NCBI RefSeq assembly: GCF_029277985.1
Contig: NZ_CP119547.1
Span: 1-64,000, forward strand
Direction of reading: 5' to 3'
DNA: 64,000 nt
Source: Providencia stuartii
Lineage (GTDB): Bacteria > Pseudomonadota > Gammaproteobacteria > Enterobacterales > Enterobacteriaceae
Shown here: in pieces, positions 8,340-16,803 of the stretch
How positions within the stretch are numbered: position 1 is the first letter of the stretch
Layout of the letters: every line of letters begins with the position of its first letter
Made by a program: the position numbers and the translations under genes
Notes under the pieces: model-generated
What the model was told of the DNA's origin: nothing
Database searches by the model: none
Seen by the model: only the letters and a program-made list of their open reading frames with translations

Positions 8340-9200
8340 ATGACAGAACAAAGTACCAAATCACTACGTCTCGGGGTTGTTGCCGCCATTCTTTTGGGGC
8401 TCGTAGGAACCGGGTTCGGGATCTACCAGTTCGTGAAAGAGAAGGATCTGGCGCAAGAGATCGCCAACGTGAAGTCTACGGTCAACCAGGTGAAGGATGC
8501 CGAAGGCGTCACCTTCAAAAGCAAGGCAGAGTTTGAAGCTGCTGTGGCCGAAAGCATCAACAAGTTTGTCGCGCAGAAACAACAAGCCGACATCGATCAG
8601 AAGTATGCCCAGTTCGAGGCAGCACCTGAGAAGGTCGAAGAAGGCAAACACATCTACGGGGACCTTGGTGCTCGGTTCACGCTGGTGGAGTTCTCCGATA
8701 TGGAGTGCCCATTCTGCAAGCGATTCCACGACACACCCAAACAAATTGTGGATGCCAGCAAAGGCAATGTGAATTGGCAGTGGAAGCACATGCCTCTCGA
8801 TTTCCATAACCCGGCAGCTCACAAGGAAGCTCTGGCCGCTGAATGTATTGCTGAGCAGAAGGGCAACCGTGGCTTCTGGGTCTTCGTTAACGACATTTTC
8901 CACCATACCCAGGGGAATGGTGGCGGTGTTGCTGACCTGGCCTCTGTTGTCACTGGTGTTGGTGCTGATCTGGATGCGTTCCGGGAGTGCCTCGGCTCAG
9001 GAAAGTACGAAGACAAGGTTGAAGCTGACATCCAGAAAGCCAAGAGCTATGGCGTCAACGGGACACCAGCCACTTTTGTAGTGGACAACCATACCGGCAA
9101 GAGCCAGCTTCTCGGCGGCGCTCAACCGGCGCAAGCCATCATGGCCGTGATGCGAAAAATGATGATTGAGTCGCAACAAGACGACTCCGCGAACCAATAA
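8340..9200 (+). CDS. DsbA-like thiol:disulfide oxidoreductase
   Basis: 286 residues with an N-terminal membrane anchor (residues 12-32), a helical linker with coiled-coil character (40-90), then a thioredoxin fold. The active site is DMECPFCKRF (CPFC near 122-125) and the cis-proline loop is NGTPATFVV near 240. It should oxidise or shuffle disulfides in the periplasm, plausibly for conjugation proteins with paired cysteines. It lies between the S49 protease and a cysteine-containing lipoprotein. Confidence 0.92.
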   Translation: MTEQSTKSLRLGVVAAILLGLVGTGFGIYQFVKEKDLAQEIANVKSTVNQVKDAEGVTFKSKAEFEAAVAESINKFVAQKQQADIDQKYAQFEAAPEKVEEGKHIYGDLGARFTLVEFSDMECPFCKRFHDTPKQIVDASKGNVNWQWKHMPLDFHNPAAHKEALAAECIAEQKGNRGFWVFVNDIFHHTQGNGGGVADLASVVTGVGADLDAFRECLGSGKYEDKVEADIQKAKSYGVNGTPATFVVDNHTGKSQLLGGAQPAQAIMAVMRKMMIESQQDDSANQ

Positions 9201-9202
9201 AA

Positions 9203-9220
9203 ACTTTCACATGTGAAAGT
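9203..9220. repeat. Dispersed palindrome, copy 3
   Basis: ACTTTCACATGTGAAAGT, a perfect 18-bp palindrome in the 33-base gap between the DsbA-like and lipoprotein genes. Confidence 0.92.
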
Positions 9221-9233
9221 GGAGTGAGAACTG

Positions 9234-9662
9234 ATGATCAAGATTACAACTAAATTGGGATGCCTTCTGGCGGGGCTGCTTGTCCTGTCGGCTTGCTCAA
9301 GCGTCCCTCAGCCAAACAACGAATACGCGAAGGCCTTGGATGATACCAAACAGGTATGCGCTGCCTGTGCCCTGGTTGGTAATGACCTGCTGGTTGCCCT
9401 CAACAAGTCATGCGACACCCCAATGACCCCCGAGACTCTTACAAGCGTCATGAACAGTAACCCGATGTTTGCCGCCATGATGGCAATTAACTCCATAGGT
9501 GGAACCGACTTCTATCAGGTTTACCGTGATGCGGCCATAGACACCCTGCGGTGCAATGAAATGGACAGTTGGCCTGATCGGACCAAGGTGCGTTTCCAGC
9601 AGCCCGACATGCAAAAGGCGCTGGCCTTGAGGGTTTCTGCCAGACAGCAGAAGGCAAATTAA
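9234..9662 (+). CDS. Lipoprotein with conserved cysteines
   Basis: 142 residues with a type II signal peptide: a hydrophobic stretch then LSAC as the lipobox, Cys near 21. The mature part has VCAACALV, a later single Cys, and MNSNPMFAAMMAINSIGG, ending with another Cys. This pattern is shared with the protein at 59547-59924 in the transfer region, so the two are paralogues: one lipid-anchored, one soluble periplasmic. Cysteine pairs and the preceding DsbA-like gene suggest disulfide-dependent folding. Function unknown. Confidence 0.82.
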   Translation: MIKITTKLGCLLAGLLVLSACSSVPQPNNEYAKALDDTKQVCAACALVGNDLLVALNKSCDTPMTPETLTSVMNSNPMFAAMMAINSIGGTDFYQVYRDAAIDTLRCNEMDSWPDRTKVRFQQPDMQKALALRVSARQQKAN

Positions 9663-9679
9663 CTTTCACATGTGAAAGT
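9662..9679. repeat. Dispersed palindrome, copy 4
   Basis: ACTTTCACATGTGAAAGT, starting at the last base of the lipoprotein stop codon. It is followed by a hairpin TCAGGC/GCCTGA at 9679-9698. Confidence 0.92.
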
Positions 9680-9718
9680 CAGGCTCTCCGGGGCCTGATT
9701 TCACTATGAGGTGAATCT

Positions 9719-10078
9719 ATGGAGTTACAAGAAGCAAAAGAGGCTCTCGATAGCCTTCATCCACACAAGGCCTCAGCGCCTTTGAGGCTTGTCATCCACC
9801 AGCCAGGTGGGATTGGTGGAACCCCTACAGTGGGGGTGAAAGCTATTCACGCAGGCTTTGACTGGGACAGCAACACCATCCTGATCTATCCGGAAGAGCA
9901 GCTCACCCGGTTGACGCCGGATGAGGTCGCCGCCATCACGAAGTCAGTATCGAAAGGACAGTCCTGGCATTCATATCAGCAGTTCAAGAAGTATCGGGAG
10001 CAGTTGGCCGAAGCCACGGAAGAAATTAATAGGCTCAGGGCTGAGCTGGGCAGGTATCAGAATAACGGGAGGGGGTAA
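9719..10078 (+). CDS. Hypothetical soluble protein with C-terminal coiled coil
   Basis: 119 residues with an AGGTG ribosome binding site. The last third (about 85-115) is heptad-like ([17 protein letters not shown]), so it probably oligomerises. No family recognised. Its stop overlaps the next ATG (TAATG). Confidence 0.72.
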   Translation: MELQEAKEALDSLHPHKASAPLRLVIHQPGGIGGTPTVGVKAIHAGFDWDSNTILIYPEEQLTRLTPDEVAAITKSVSKGQSWHSYQQFKKYREQLAEATEEINRLRAELGRYQNNGRG

Positions 10079-10524
10079 TGCTAAAACGCGGAATTATCAA
10101 TCTCGCTGCTAGTTACATCATTGTTGATGCCCTACTCCGGAATGCAGCAATTTGGATCTTTGGCTTGTCCTTCTCCGTTGGTGGCACTTACGTCACTGGC
10201 GAGGCCAGTACATGGGTCGTTTACCTAGCCACTTCTGGTGCCATGACACTCTGTTCTGTCGTAACAGCCTACCTGCTCGTGACCTATCACCGCTGGGGGC
10301 TGATGACGGCCAGGGTCTGGTTGCTATTGAGTGCCTGCCTAAACGGCTATGCCGTCTATTTGAGTAGCCACAACATCCAGTTGGTGGTGGCACTGCTTTC
10401 CAGCCTGTTTATTGCTTTGTGGATGCTCAAGACCCTTGAGCAACCAGCAGTGAAGGGGACGTACAAGGTAATCGCTGATCTTCACCGTCAGCTATGGGGA
10501 ATGTTGAAGGGGCAAACACAATGA
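10078..10524 (+). CDS. Membrane protein, unknown
   Basis: 148 residues with four predicted transmembrane helices spread over residues 10-120. It starts within a TAATG overlap and ends in an ATGA overlap with the next membrane protein gene. Role unknown. Confidence 0.75.
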   Translation: MLKRGIINLAASYIIVDALLRNAAIWIFGLSFSVGGTYVTGEASTWVVYLATSGAMTLCSVVTAYLLVTYHRWGLMTARVWLLLSACLNGYAVYLSSHNIQLVVALLSSLFIALWMLKTLEQPAVKGTYKVIADLHRQLWGMLKGQTQ

Positions 10525-11039
10525 CGACGAATACTCAAAACGCGAACGCCAACCAGGTTCGGTCTTTACGCGACATGCTTGTCCCCGCCCTGTTGTTCTA
10601 TGTGGTGATGACGGCCATGTTTGTGGGTCTTGACGCATTCATGGATAAACCCACCAGCATGAACCTGCCATTTATGCCGTTCCTTGTCTCGATGGTGAGT
10701 TTTACCAGTGACGCACGTCGAGCGTGGGACTGGCGAAACGGGACCAAGGTTGTAGCTGTATTGACTGCGGTAGCCATGCTGTTGGCATTCATCTATCAGC
10801 TCGCGGTCGGAGAGATGAATCTCTTAGGGGTTGGTATATACCCGGCCACAGCCATCCTTCTGTTGGCAATCTCCTGGGTGATTCGCGCTATCGGAAAGAC
10901 AGCACCTTTCCAGTTCCTGGGGAGACACCTGGCGCGGTTTGGTGCATCGAAGTGGGTCCAGCGTACCGCCGCAGTCATTGTGCTCGCGGGAGGCCTTGCC
11001 ATCACTATCTATGCCTACTGGCTTAACCACGGGAGCTGA
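10521..11039 (+). CDS. Membrane protein, unknown
   Basis: 172 residues. The start is ATG 10521 in a four-base ATGA overlap with the preceding gene. Four to five hydrophobic segments. Translational coupling to the neighbouring membrane protein suggests that the two act together. No family recognised. Confidence 0.75.
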   Translation: MTTNTQNANANQVRSLRDMLVPALLFYVVMTAMFVGLDAFMDKPTSMNLPFMPFLVSMVSFTSDARRAWDWRNGTKVVAVLTAVAMLLAFIYQLAVGEMNLLGVGIYPATAILLLAISWVIRAIGKTAPFQFLGRHLARFGASKWVQRTAAVIVLAGGLAITIYAYWLNHGS

Positions 11040-11269
11040 TGATGATCATTGCAACGAAGAACGGCTTTCTGGTGGCCGCAGAACTAATCAGGGAAGAGGC
11101 CGGGTACTGGCTACTACAGCCTCGTGACCAAAAGACGCCGGTCAGGGTGAATAAGCAGGATAACAATAAACGCGCTTTCACGCATATGGGAGACGCCCTT
11201 CGCTGGGCCGGTGATCCTGAGCTTGCAAAGCAATTCGATGCCGAGGGGGAAGAACATGCAAATTCGTGA
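11039..11269 (+). CDS. Small hypothetical protein
   Basis: 76 residues, overlapping the preceding stop by one base. The next gene starts inside its end. No recognised motif. Confidence 0.65.
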   Translation: MMIIATKNGFLVAAELIREEAGYWLLQPRDQKTPVRVNKQDNNKRAFTHMGDALRWAGDPELAKQFDAEGEEHANS

Positions 11270-12113
11270 CTACATGACAAAGTTGTTTGACGCATTTGGT
11301 GATGTGGAGGAAGTCACCCGAGAAATGCTTCTGGAGCAGGCGGAGCTCATTCATACGATCAGCGATAAGTGTCAGAGCACAGGCCTGTTTCTGGATAGTC
11401 AGGTTCGTTTCAACCAGTTCGTTCAAGAGATTGAGGCTGACGACAAGGTAGAGGATCGGTTGCTTCATGCTTGGTGCTGGGTAATGGACCGAATAGTGAA
11501 GGCTCCAACATCCTTTCACATGGATGGGGCTGTGATTTTGACAATGCCTCTGGTCGCCAGATACCTGCCACCGGTTGAACAGGAGCCGGAAACCATCGTG
11601 GTGAATCTCGATGAGGACTACAAGGCTCCTGTAGGCAACCAAACGCTCTGCGAGCTCGTTATGGAACGGAGGCATTGGCCGCAAGGTGCAACCTGTGCGA
11701 CCCAAGAAGCGGACGGGGGAGTCCTCTACTGGGACGCCCCGGTTGATGTGGTAGAGGAAGGCAGAAAGGTCGCCGGTAAGCACGGCATGATGGCCGAGAT
11801 CGGATTGAAACATCAGGTTGATGCCTGGTATGCAGATATGGACGAAACACGGCTCGCAACCGATTGGAACACCGCCGTCATTACGCCTCACTGCTTGCTG
11901 CTTTCCTATCTGGATGTGCTTCAAAAGAACAAAGTTCCCTTTGATGAAGGTGTGCAGCTCGCTGCCGAATGGGTGAAGCAACTTGGCGGGGAATTTCGTG
12001 AAGACACTGAGGAAGCGCCGGAAGCTGAGGCTTCAGTGCTTTCCCTGGGGAGAGCCACGGCTCATTGCTTTAAACCCTATCCGGACACAAAAAATTTCTA
12101 TTACGAGGCCTAA
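11256..12113 (+). CDS. Hypothetical protein
   Basis: 285 residues; the start ATG 11256 is preceded by GAGGGGGA. It is acidic, with no membrane segment or recognised domain. It overlaps the previous gene by 14 bases, consistent with operon coupling. Confidence 0.7.
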   Translation: MQIRDYMTKLFDAFGDVEEVTREMLLEQAELIHTISDKCQSTGLFLDSQVRFNQFVQEIEADDKVEDRLLHAWCWVMDRIVKAPTSFHMDGAVILTMPLVARYLPPVEQEPETIVVNLDEDYKAPVGNQTLCELVMERRHWPQGATCATQEADGGVLYWDAPVDVVEEGRKVAGKHGMMAEIGLKHQVDAWYADMDETRLATDWNTAVITPHCLLLSYLDVLQKNKVPFDEGVQLAAEWVKQLGGEFREDTEEAPEAEASVLSLGRATAHCFKPYPDTKNFYYEA

Positions 12114-12138
12114 GCCTCACCCAAACAGGAGGATCAAC

Positions 12139-12327
12139 ATGCGATACCAGGTATTTAAAACGAAGGAAGGGGGCCAGCCGGTGTTTACGGCACCGTGGTA
12201 CTGGTTGGCCTCTGCCATTGCTCACTGGTCATCTCTTAACTGGGATGCCTGTCGAATCGTAGACAGCAAGGTGGATGAAACAAGGCTCTGTTGGGCCAAG
12301 GCTCTACCGGCTGGGAAAAAAAAGTAA
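12139..12327 (+). CDS. Small hypothetical protein
   Basis: 62 residues with an AGGAGG ribosome binding site eight bases before ATG 12139. Aromatic-rich middle (APWYWLASAIAHWSS). Function unknown. Confidence 0.65.
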   Translation: MRYQVFKTKEGGQPVFTAPWYWLASAIAHWSSLNWDACRIVDSKVDETRLCWAKALPAGKKK

Positions 12328-12343
12328 TTTGGATGGAGTGATT

Positions 12344-12871
12344 ATGAGGTTAGGTTTTGTGAAAAATACGGGGGTTTCAGCGTTCCTGGTAGCCATGCTG
12401 GTGGTGGCCCCTCAGGTATGGGCAGAAACCTTTACTGCGAAGGTTGTGGGGGTGTCTGACGGTGATACGGTCAAGGTCCTGACTGAACAAAGCTGTGACT
12501 CCGGGAAAGATTGCCGGAGCGGCAAAATCCAGTACCGGGTAAGGCTGGCGGAAATCGACACCCCAGAGAAGAAACAACCCTACGGCTCAAAGGCGAAACA
12601 GGCGTTGTCCGATCTGGTGTTTGGTCGAATGATTAAAGTCGAGCAAATCGACAAAGACCGTTATGGCCGTCTGGTCGCCAACCTTTATGTCGATGGCAAA
12701 TGGGTCAATGCCGAAATGGTCCGTTCTGGGAGTGCGTGGGTGTACCGGCAGTACGCCAAAACACCGGAGCTGTTCAAGCTGGAGGCCGAAGCCAAAGCCG
12801 ATAAGCGAGGTCTCTGGGCATTACCGGAATCGGAGAGAACTCCCCCTTGGGAGTGGCGAAGAAAGCACTAA
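12344..12871 (+). CDS. Secreted thermonuclease-like nuclease (SNase family)
   Basis: 175 residues with a signal peptide ending near AWA/ET at about residue 28. The mature part is a staphylococcal-nuclease fold: KVVGVSDGDTVKVL, YRVRLAEIDTPEKKQPYG (Arg and Asp of the active site), KDRYGRLVANLYVDG. It should degrade DNA or RNA in the periplasm. Close relatives are encoded on many conjugative plasmids, including the IncA/C backbone. The start ATG 12344 has TGGAG upstream. Confidence 0.92.
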   Translation: MRLGFVKNTGVSAFLVAMLVVAPQVWAETFTAKVVGVSDGDTVKVLTEQSCDSGKDCRSGKIQYRVRLAEIDTPEKKQPYGSKAKQALSDLVFGRMIKVEQIDKDRYGRLVANLYVDGKWVNAEMVRSGSAWVYRQYAKTPELFKLEAEAKADKRGLWALPESERTPPWEWRRKH

Positions 12872-12928
12872 CCACACCCCAGAGTATGCAGGTGTAAACA
12901 GTAACCAAGAAAACAAACAGGAATAACG

Positions 12929-13201
12929 ATGAACAAAAGTGAACTGATTATGAAAGTGGCCGAAGACGCTGACATTAGCAAAGCAAAGGCCGAAGCTGCG
13001 GTAAATGCGCTGATCAACTCAGTGACAGAGGAGCTTAAAGCGGGTGGGACAGTAGCGCTCACTGGGTTTGGTACTTTCCACGTTAAGGAACGCGCAGCGC
13101 GAACCGGGCGGAATCCCCAGACTGGAGAGAACATCCAGATCGCGGCGGCCAACATTCCTGGGTTCAAAGCTGGTAAGGGGTTGAAAGACTCCGTGAACTA
13201 G
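12929..13201 (+). CDS. HU-family nucleoid protein
   Basis: 90 residues, the full length of HU/IHF proteins, with the conserved arm motif [14 protein letters not shown] near 60-73 and [20 protein letters not shown] before it. It binds and bends DNA as a dimer. A plasmid-coded HU may compensate for host changes or aid replication and transfer. It is followed by a palindrome and a terminator. Confidence 0.93.
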   Translation: MNKSELIMKVAEDADISKAKAEAAVNALINSVTEELKAGGTVALTGFGTFHVKERAARTGRNPQTGENIQIAAANIPGFKAGKGLKDSVN

Positions 13202-13208
13202 ATCTTAA

Positions 13209-13223
13209 TCATGTGACACATGA
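13209..13223. promoter_or_regulatory. 15-bp palindrome after hup gene
   Basis: TCATGTG-A-CACATGA, perfect, eight bases beyond the HU stop. It shares the CATGTG core of the operator pair upstream of the ParB-like gene at 14429. Possible operator. Confidence 0.5.
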
Positions 13224-13234
13224 ATAAGGTTTAC

Positions 13235-13260
13235 ATAAGGCTCCTTCGTGGGAGCCTTAT
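13235..13260 (+). terminator. Terminator after HU gene
   Basis: ten-base perfect stem ATAAGGCTCC/GGAGCCTTAT with a TTCGTG loop. ATGAATAAGG occurs at 13219-13228 and again at 13272-13281, and the first copy can pair with 13255-13264, so alternative folds are possible. Confidence 0.75.
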
Positions 13261-13288
13261 TCATATCAGACATGAATAAGGGGAAGGG

Positions 13289-13582
13289 ATGAGATTGTCG
13301 TCAACTCAAAAAGACGTTTTGTTCATTCTATACGCAATTGAGGCCGGTGGAAAAGCCGAGCCTGTACCAGGTGTAAAAATACTGGAGATGATCAATTCAG
13401 CTCGCCAGAGCGGTATTCATGGAACGAACTTCCGAACGTCATGCCACACGCTGGTGGAGAACGGCCTGTTGAACAAGTACCGGAATGCTTCTCTAAAGCT
13501 GGCCTTTAGGCTGACCGACGATGGCAGGGAACGTGCAGGAGAGATATACCGAAAACGGCTGGAAGAAGAGCAAGAGAAGTAA
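13289..13582 (+). CDS. Winged-helix-like regulator
   Basis: 97 residues preceded by GGGAAGGG. The sequence LSSTQKDVLFILYAIE...TSCHTLVENGLLNKYRN...FRLTDDGRERAGEIY resembles small winged-helix repressors (PadR-like or phage-type). Likely a DNA-binding regulator; its targets are unknown. It converges on the toxin-antitoxin pair across a shared terminator. Confidence 0.75.
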   Translation: MRLSSTQKDVLFILYAIEAGGKAEPVPGVKILEMINSARQSGIHGTNFRTSCHTLVENGLLNKYRNASLKLAFRLTDDGRERAGEIYRKRLEEEQEK

Positions 13583-13604
13583 TACGCCCCATAACGGGGC
13601 GTAT
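13582..13604. terminator. Bidirectional terminator
   Basis: Stem ATACGCCCC/GGGGCGTAT with loop ATAAC between two convergent genes. Confidence 0.75.
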
Positions 13605-13608
13605 CGAG

Positions 13609-13911
13609 TTAAACGGCAAAGCCGTAGTGGGTGCCGTCCGGAAGTTCAACATCGAGGCGTAGCTTGCCACCGGAGGCCTCAACGTACCGCTTAATGGACG
13701 ACAGCTTGAGATCTCGTCCAGGTTTTTCCATCTCGGAGACTGTCGGCTGTCTCACACCCAGAGATGCAGCAATTTCCCCCTGGGTAAGGTTCATGCGATC
13801 ACGAAGCTCTGCCAAGTGGATGTTCAGTAACATCTCAGTGGCCGCTTTCTGTGCTTTGGCAACAACCTCAGGCTTTTCTGTTGCCAGCATTTGGTCAAGA
13901 GTTCTTGCCAT
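13609..13911 (-). CDS. XRE-family antitoxin (HigA/Ata-like)
   Basis: 100 residues with a Cro/C1-type helix-turn-helix (LRDRMNLTQGEIAASLGVRQPTVSEMEK, about 35-62). It lies four bases downstream of the toxin gene. Toxin-first order is typical of HigBA and tad-ata systems. It should neutralise the toxin and repress the shared promoter. IncA/C plasmids are known to carry such a stabilising pair. Confidence 0.9.
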   Translation of the reverse strand: MARTLDQMLATEKPEVVAKAQKAATEMLLNIHLAELRDRMNLTQGEIAASLGVRQPTVSEMEKPGRDLKLSSIKRYVEASGGKLRLDVELPDGTHYGFAV

Positions 13912-13915
13912 AACG

Positions 13916-14266
13916 TCACTCCTTCTTCAATTTATCCAAGTGCGCCGCAAACTCACGGTCTGCAATTGGGATCATTACTTCATAAAACCTTTTCTCGTCC
14001 CCGGTCTTGTTACCGGCGCAGAGAAGAATCCCCTTACGCTTTGGATCGAACGCAAAGAACGCTCTGATAGGATCTCCTTTGCTTTGGACCCGAAGCTCTT
14101 TCATGTTGCTGTAGGATGAACCGTTAACAGTATCCGCGTATGGCCTCGACAGCATGGGGCCTCTATCTCGCAGCACCATCATCGAAGCCAGCACGTTTGC
14201 TCTATCGGTATCATCCAGAGCATCGAACCACTCATCAAAGGTGTCGGTTGTCTCGATGACCCACAT
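13916..14266 (-). CDS. RelE/HigB-type toxin (Gp49-like)
   Basis: 116 residues of the phage-derived Gp49/HigB family: a WFDALDD N-terminal helix, MKELRVQSKGDPIRAFFAFDPKRKGILLCAGNKTGDEKRFY core. Family members are ribosome-dependent mRNA interferases. AAGGAG sits before the ATG. With the antitoxin behind it, it should act as an addiction module for plasmid maintenance. Confidence 0.9.
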   Translation of the reverse strand: MWVIETTDTFDEWFDALDDTDRANVLASMMVLRDRGPMLSRPYADTVNGSSYSNMKELRVQSKGDPIRAFFAFDPKRKGILLCAGNKTGDEKRFYEVMIPIADREFAAHLDKLKKE

Positions 14267-14283
14267 GATTTCTCCTTACTTAA

Positions 14284-14301
14284 TATAGGTGCAATCCTAT
14301 A
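14284..14301 (-). promoter_or_regulatory. Operator of toxin-antitoxin operon
   Basis: Inverted repeat TATAGG-N6-CCTATA just upstream of the toxin start, with another half-site ACCTATA at 14311-14317. Probably the antitoxin binding site. Confidence 0.65.
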
Positions 14302-14360
14302 TAGATTCAAACCTATAATCAAGAAAAATCGGCGGCGATGGGGGCCGAAATGTCAGTAAG

Positions 14361-14415
14361 TAGTCATGTGACTAAAATAGGGGGTAGAATAAGCCTCGAT
14401 ATAGTCATGTGACTA
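14361..14415 (+). promoter_or_regulatory. Paired TAGTCA-N2-TGACTA operators
   Basis: TAGTCATGTGACTA at 14361-14374 and again at 14402-14415, 41 bases apart, each followed by AAAA, just before the ParB-like gene. They likely serve autoregulation by that protein or control by a neighbouring regulator. Confidence 0.7.
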
Positions 14416-14428
14416 AAAGGTGTCCTGA

Positions 14429-14977
14429 ATGAACAACCTACCCCTACTGCTCGATGCAAGAGAAGCCATTGACTACTACCACCAGCATCCAGGCATGACT
14501 GATGCAGAAAAGGCCTATGTGGTCGCGTTCCTAAGCGGAGAGGGGCGTTCAAACAGTCAGATCAGAGAGGATCTGGGTATTGAGAAGGTCTATACGGTTA
14601 CACACCTGAAACGCGCCGGTACGCTATCGGAGGAAGAGCTAACACTCTGGCTCAGAAATCCACGCAAGATCACCCTGGGGCATGTGAGGGCCGTGGCTAA
14701 GTTACCTTTCAGCAAGAGAGAAAAGCTCCTGAGGGATCTCCTGCATACCAGGACACCGGTTCATAAATTTGAGGCGATAGCGAAGGGCAAAGAAGTGGAC
14801 AGGGATGCAGACATTAAGCGCCTGGAGACCCTGATGAGCGATGCTACGGGTAGGCCTATCAAAGTTCGCTATAACCCCGCGAAGCGCTCCGGGGAACTGA
14901 CGCTGGGATTCTTCACGCTCGATGACCTGGATGACGTGTGCAAGGCTTTGGGGTTTGATCCAAGCGAGCAGATGTAA
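14429..14977 (+). CDS. ParB-like DNA-binding protein
   Basis: 182 residues. The central part is a ParB/KorB-like helix-turn-helix domain: YVVAFLSGEGRSNSQIREDLGIEKVYTVTHLKRAGTL near 30-65, then the following helix bundle (ITLGHVRAVAKLPFSKREKLL). The N-terminal CTPase/nuclease-like domain of full ParB is absent. Paired operators lie upstream and a copy of the dispersed palindrome lies eight bases after its stop, making it one candidate to bind either. Role as regulator or partition accessory is inference. Confidence 0.75.
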   Translation: MNNLPLLLDAREAIDYYHQHPGMTDAEKAYVVAFLSGEGRSNSQIREDLGIEKVYTVTHLKRAGTLSEEELTLWLRNPRKITLGHVRAVAKLPFSKREKLLRDLLHTRTPVHKFEAIAKGKEVDRDADIKRLETLMSDATGRPIKVRYNPAKRSGELTLGFFTLDDLDDVCKALGFDPSEQM

Positions 14978-14985
14978 ACCAGAAA

Positions 14986-15003
14986 ACTTTCACATGTGAA
15001 AGT
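14986..15003. repeat. Dispersed palindrome, copy 5
   Basis: ACTTTCACATGTGAAAGT between the ParB-like gene and the next promoter. Confidence 0.92.
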
Positions 15004-15025
15004 CTTGCAAGGTGTCTTTTTATTG

Positions 15026-15054
15026 TTTACAGTATCATAAAATGAATCTGTAAA
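15026..15054 (+). promoter_or_regulatory. Palindromic-spacer promoter, copy 2
   Basis: TTTACA, spacer GTATCATAAAATGAATC (17 bases), TGTAAA, 13 bases before the next coding start. Confidence 0.75.
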
Positions 15055-15066
15055 GGTGCGCGATGA

Positions 15067-15318
15067 ATGTGCTTCCAACGAAAAGCTGGCCTTGGGCGTT
15101 ATAACTCAACCAGACCTGAGTGGCTGGCGGCGTACCGAAACGCAAGATGTATGAGAAGCTCAGGTAAAGAACCTGATGCTTCTCTTTCCGGGATAGCTTG
15201 GAAGGCGCAACTCATTGTTGCCCATGAAAGAGGCAGAATTGACAGCCTGGCTGTCCCTTTGGATGCCAGATTGATAGCAAAGAACCTCATCGACGAGATC
15301 CTTGCTGAGGAGAACTGA
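15067..15318 (+). CDS. Small hypothetical protein
   Basis: 83 residues from ATG 15067, very close to the promoter -10. An out-of-frame ATG at 15063 opens a 13-codon frame across it, which could act as a leader peptide. Sequence is basic at the N-terminus (WLAAYRNARCMRSS). No family recognised. Confidence 0.6.
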   Translation: MCFQRKAGLGRYNSTRPEWLAAYRNARCMRSSGKEPDASLSGIAWKAQLIVAHERGRIDSLAVPLDARLIAKNLIDEILAEEN

Positions 15319-15512
15319 TGGACGAAAAAATTACCTACGAAGAAATGCTTGAACAACTCGACCAGAAAGGCATCCGCGTCACCAACGGGGCGAGACGGCT
15401 TTATGTCGCGTTGAACAACGGAGTCAAAGCTGAGGTGCTGGGTAACTGCGGTCCCGCCACAATCAGCTTGGTTGACGGGATGATTGTTGTGGAAGAGCAG
15501 ACTCTCCACTAA
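15318..15512 (+). CDS. Small hypothetical protein
   Basis: 64 residues, overlapping the previous stop (TGATG). No recognised motif; acidic N-terminus. Part of a four-gene run downstream of the palindromic promoter. Confidence 0.62.
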   Translation: MDEKITYEEMLEQLDQKGIRVTNGARRLYVALNNGVKAEVLGNCGPATISLVDGMIVVEEQTLH

Positions 15513-15522
15513 GGGCAGCAGC

Positions 15523-15894
15523 ATGGGCAAAAAAGTACACATCATTTGTGGAAAGTGCGGCAGTGACGAGATGAACTTTGTCATCAATGAACACTGTCCA
15601 GACGATCCCCAGAATGTTGCCAGTATGTCCTGCTCAAATTGTTGCGAACTGACAGGCATAGCCGAGTGGTCGGAATTTAATGGACGTGAGCTGAAAGGTG
15701 AAGCCGTCGCCCTATCAACACCGGCAAACGTGAATGCTCTTCTAGGATTGCTTCGCCAGGCGATGGACAGCGTTGAGTATCGCCTCTATGGCGGGGACAT
15801 GTCATTGAGCGGTAATGATGCTGCCGAACTCATAGACCTCCAGGAGCGAGCTGAGAAGGTCTTGTCTGTTCTTCGGAGTGATCAGCATGAGTGA
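15523..15894 (+). CDS. Zinc-ribbon protein, unknown
   Basis: 123 residues. Two Cys pairs, CGKCG near residue 9 and CSNC near 42, make a likely zinc ribbon, as in many small phage and plasmid accessory proteins. The rest is helical. Start ATG 15523 follows a weak AAGGG. Confidence 0.68.
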   Translation: MGKKVHIICGKCGSDEMNFVINEHCPDDPQNVASMSCSNCCELTGIAEWSEFNGRELKGEAVALSTPANVNALLGLLRQAMDSVEYRLYGGDMSLSGNDAAELIDLQERAEKVLSVLRSDQHE

Positions 15895-16357
15895 TTTATA
15901 CGAACCGCTTGAGTTTGTGTTCTGCGGCTTTAGGAAAGGGGACGCTGGGCTATTTATCTCGGTAGCCACTTTGCGCGATGGTGTTTTAGGCCGTGAGATG
16001 TATTTCTCAAAGGGAAAAAGCAAAAGGCGCTGGGTTGTCGGTGGCATTTACTCAGGGGCCTCGTTTTCGGACAACGGAGCAAAAGGTCTGGATGATGCTC
16101 ATTACGTTAAAGCATGGGAAGTGCAAGGCGACAAGATAGAGTGGCAAGCAAAAAGCGAGCAAGCCGAAGCCTTGGCGCGAAGCGAGAAACTTGAAGCCGA
16201 CGATAGGAAGCGCAATGAACTCGAAGAGCTGATGCTACCCATCAGGAAGCAATATGGGGCATTAACAAAGCGACGTGATAGGGCAGGGGCCGCAGCTCTT
16301 GAAGAAGCTGTCCTGAGAGCGCTGAGAGCGCCCATCAGGAAGGCTGAGGAGAAATAA
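15887..16357 (+). CDS. Hypothetical protein with helical C-terminus
   Basis: 156 residues starting at ATG 15887 inside the end of the previous gene. A beta-rich first half is followed by a charged helical region (about 80-150) with coiled-coil character. No family recognised. Confidence 0.66.
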   Translation: MSDLYEPLEFVFCGFRKGDAGLFISVATLRDGVLGREMYFSKGKSKRRWVVGGIYSGASFSDNGAKGLDDAHYVKAWEVQGDKIEWQAKSEQAEALARSEKLEADDRKRNELEELMLPIRKQYGALTKRRDRAGAAALEEAVLRALRAPIRKAEEK

Positions 16358-16371
16358 CCGTGGAGCCAGTC

Positions 16372-16707
16372 TTAGCTAAAGCATTCGCCGGTTTTAAAGT
16401 CGTAGCTGTAAGTGCCCATCAGATTGGCTTTTCGGCTTTTCTTGCCATTGGTGTTTGCTGGCGCTTTAGGGGTCGCAAGTACGCCATAGAACAGGATACC
16501 AACAAGTGCCGCTTGCCACGCGAAAACAGCAACCAGAATCCAAAAAGCAGCAGCCAGAACCGGCAGTTTGTGCAGAAGGTTGAGCACCGACTTGGCCCAA
16601 ATCACTGCCGGGATAGCCAGCACTGCGTAACCCCAGTTGGTGGCCTCAAGCATAGCCAGGCCAAGAATAACAACAGCCATCAGCGCGATATTCAGTACAT
16701 GTTTCAT
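16372..16707 (-). CDS. Small membrane protein, unknown
   Basis: 111 residues, three hydrophobic segments within residues 5-80 and a polar tail. The ATG at 16707 has GGAG eight bases upstream, better placed than the ATG at 16713. It is transcribed against its neighbours from a palindromic promoter it may share with the divergent DUF1643 gene. Confidence 0.72.
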   Translation of the reverse strand: MKHVLNIALMAVVILGLAMLEATNWGYAVLAIPAVIWAKSVLNLLHKLPVLAAAFWILVAVFAWQAALVGILFYGVLATPKAPANTNGKKSRKANLMGTYSYDFKTGECFS

Positions 16708-16742
16708 GGTCATCTCTCCTTTTCAACTTACACTTTTATCCT

Positions 16743-16771
16743 ATCACAGCATTAAAAAATGCAACTGTGAA
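16743..16771. promoter_or_regulatory. Palindromic-spacer promoter, copy 3 (divergent)
   Basis: On the minus strand TTCACA, spacer GTTGCATTTTTTAATGC, TGTGAT. It sits between divergent genes, 36 bases from the minus-strand ATG and 33 bases from the plus-strand start. Confidence 0.65.
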
Positions 16772-16803
16772 AGGGCATTTTTCATTCAAAAAGAGGTGAC
16801 ACT

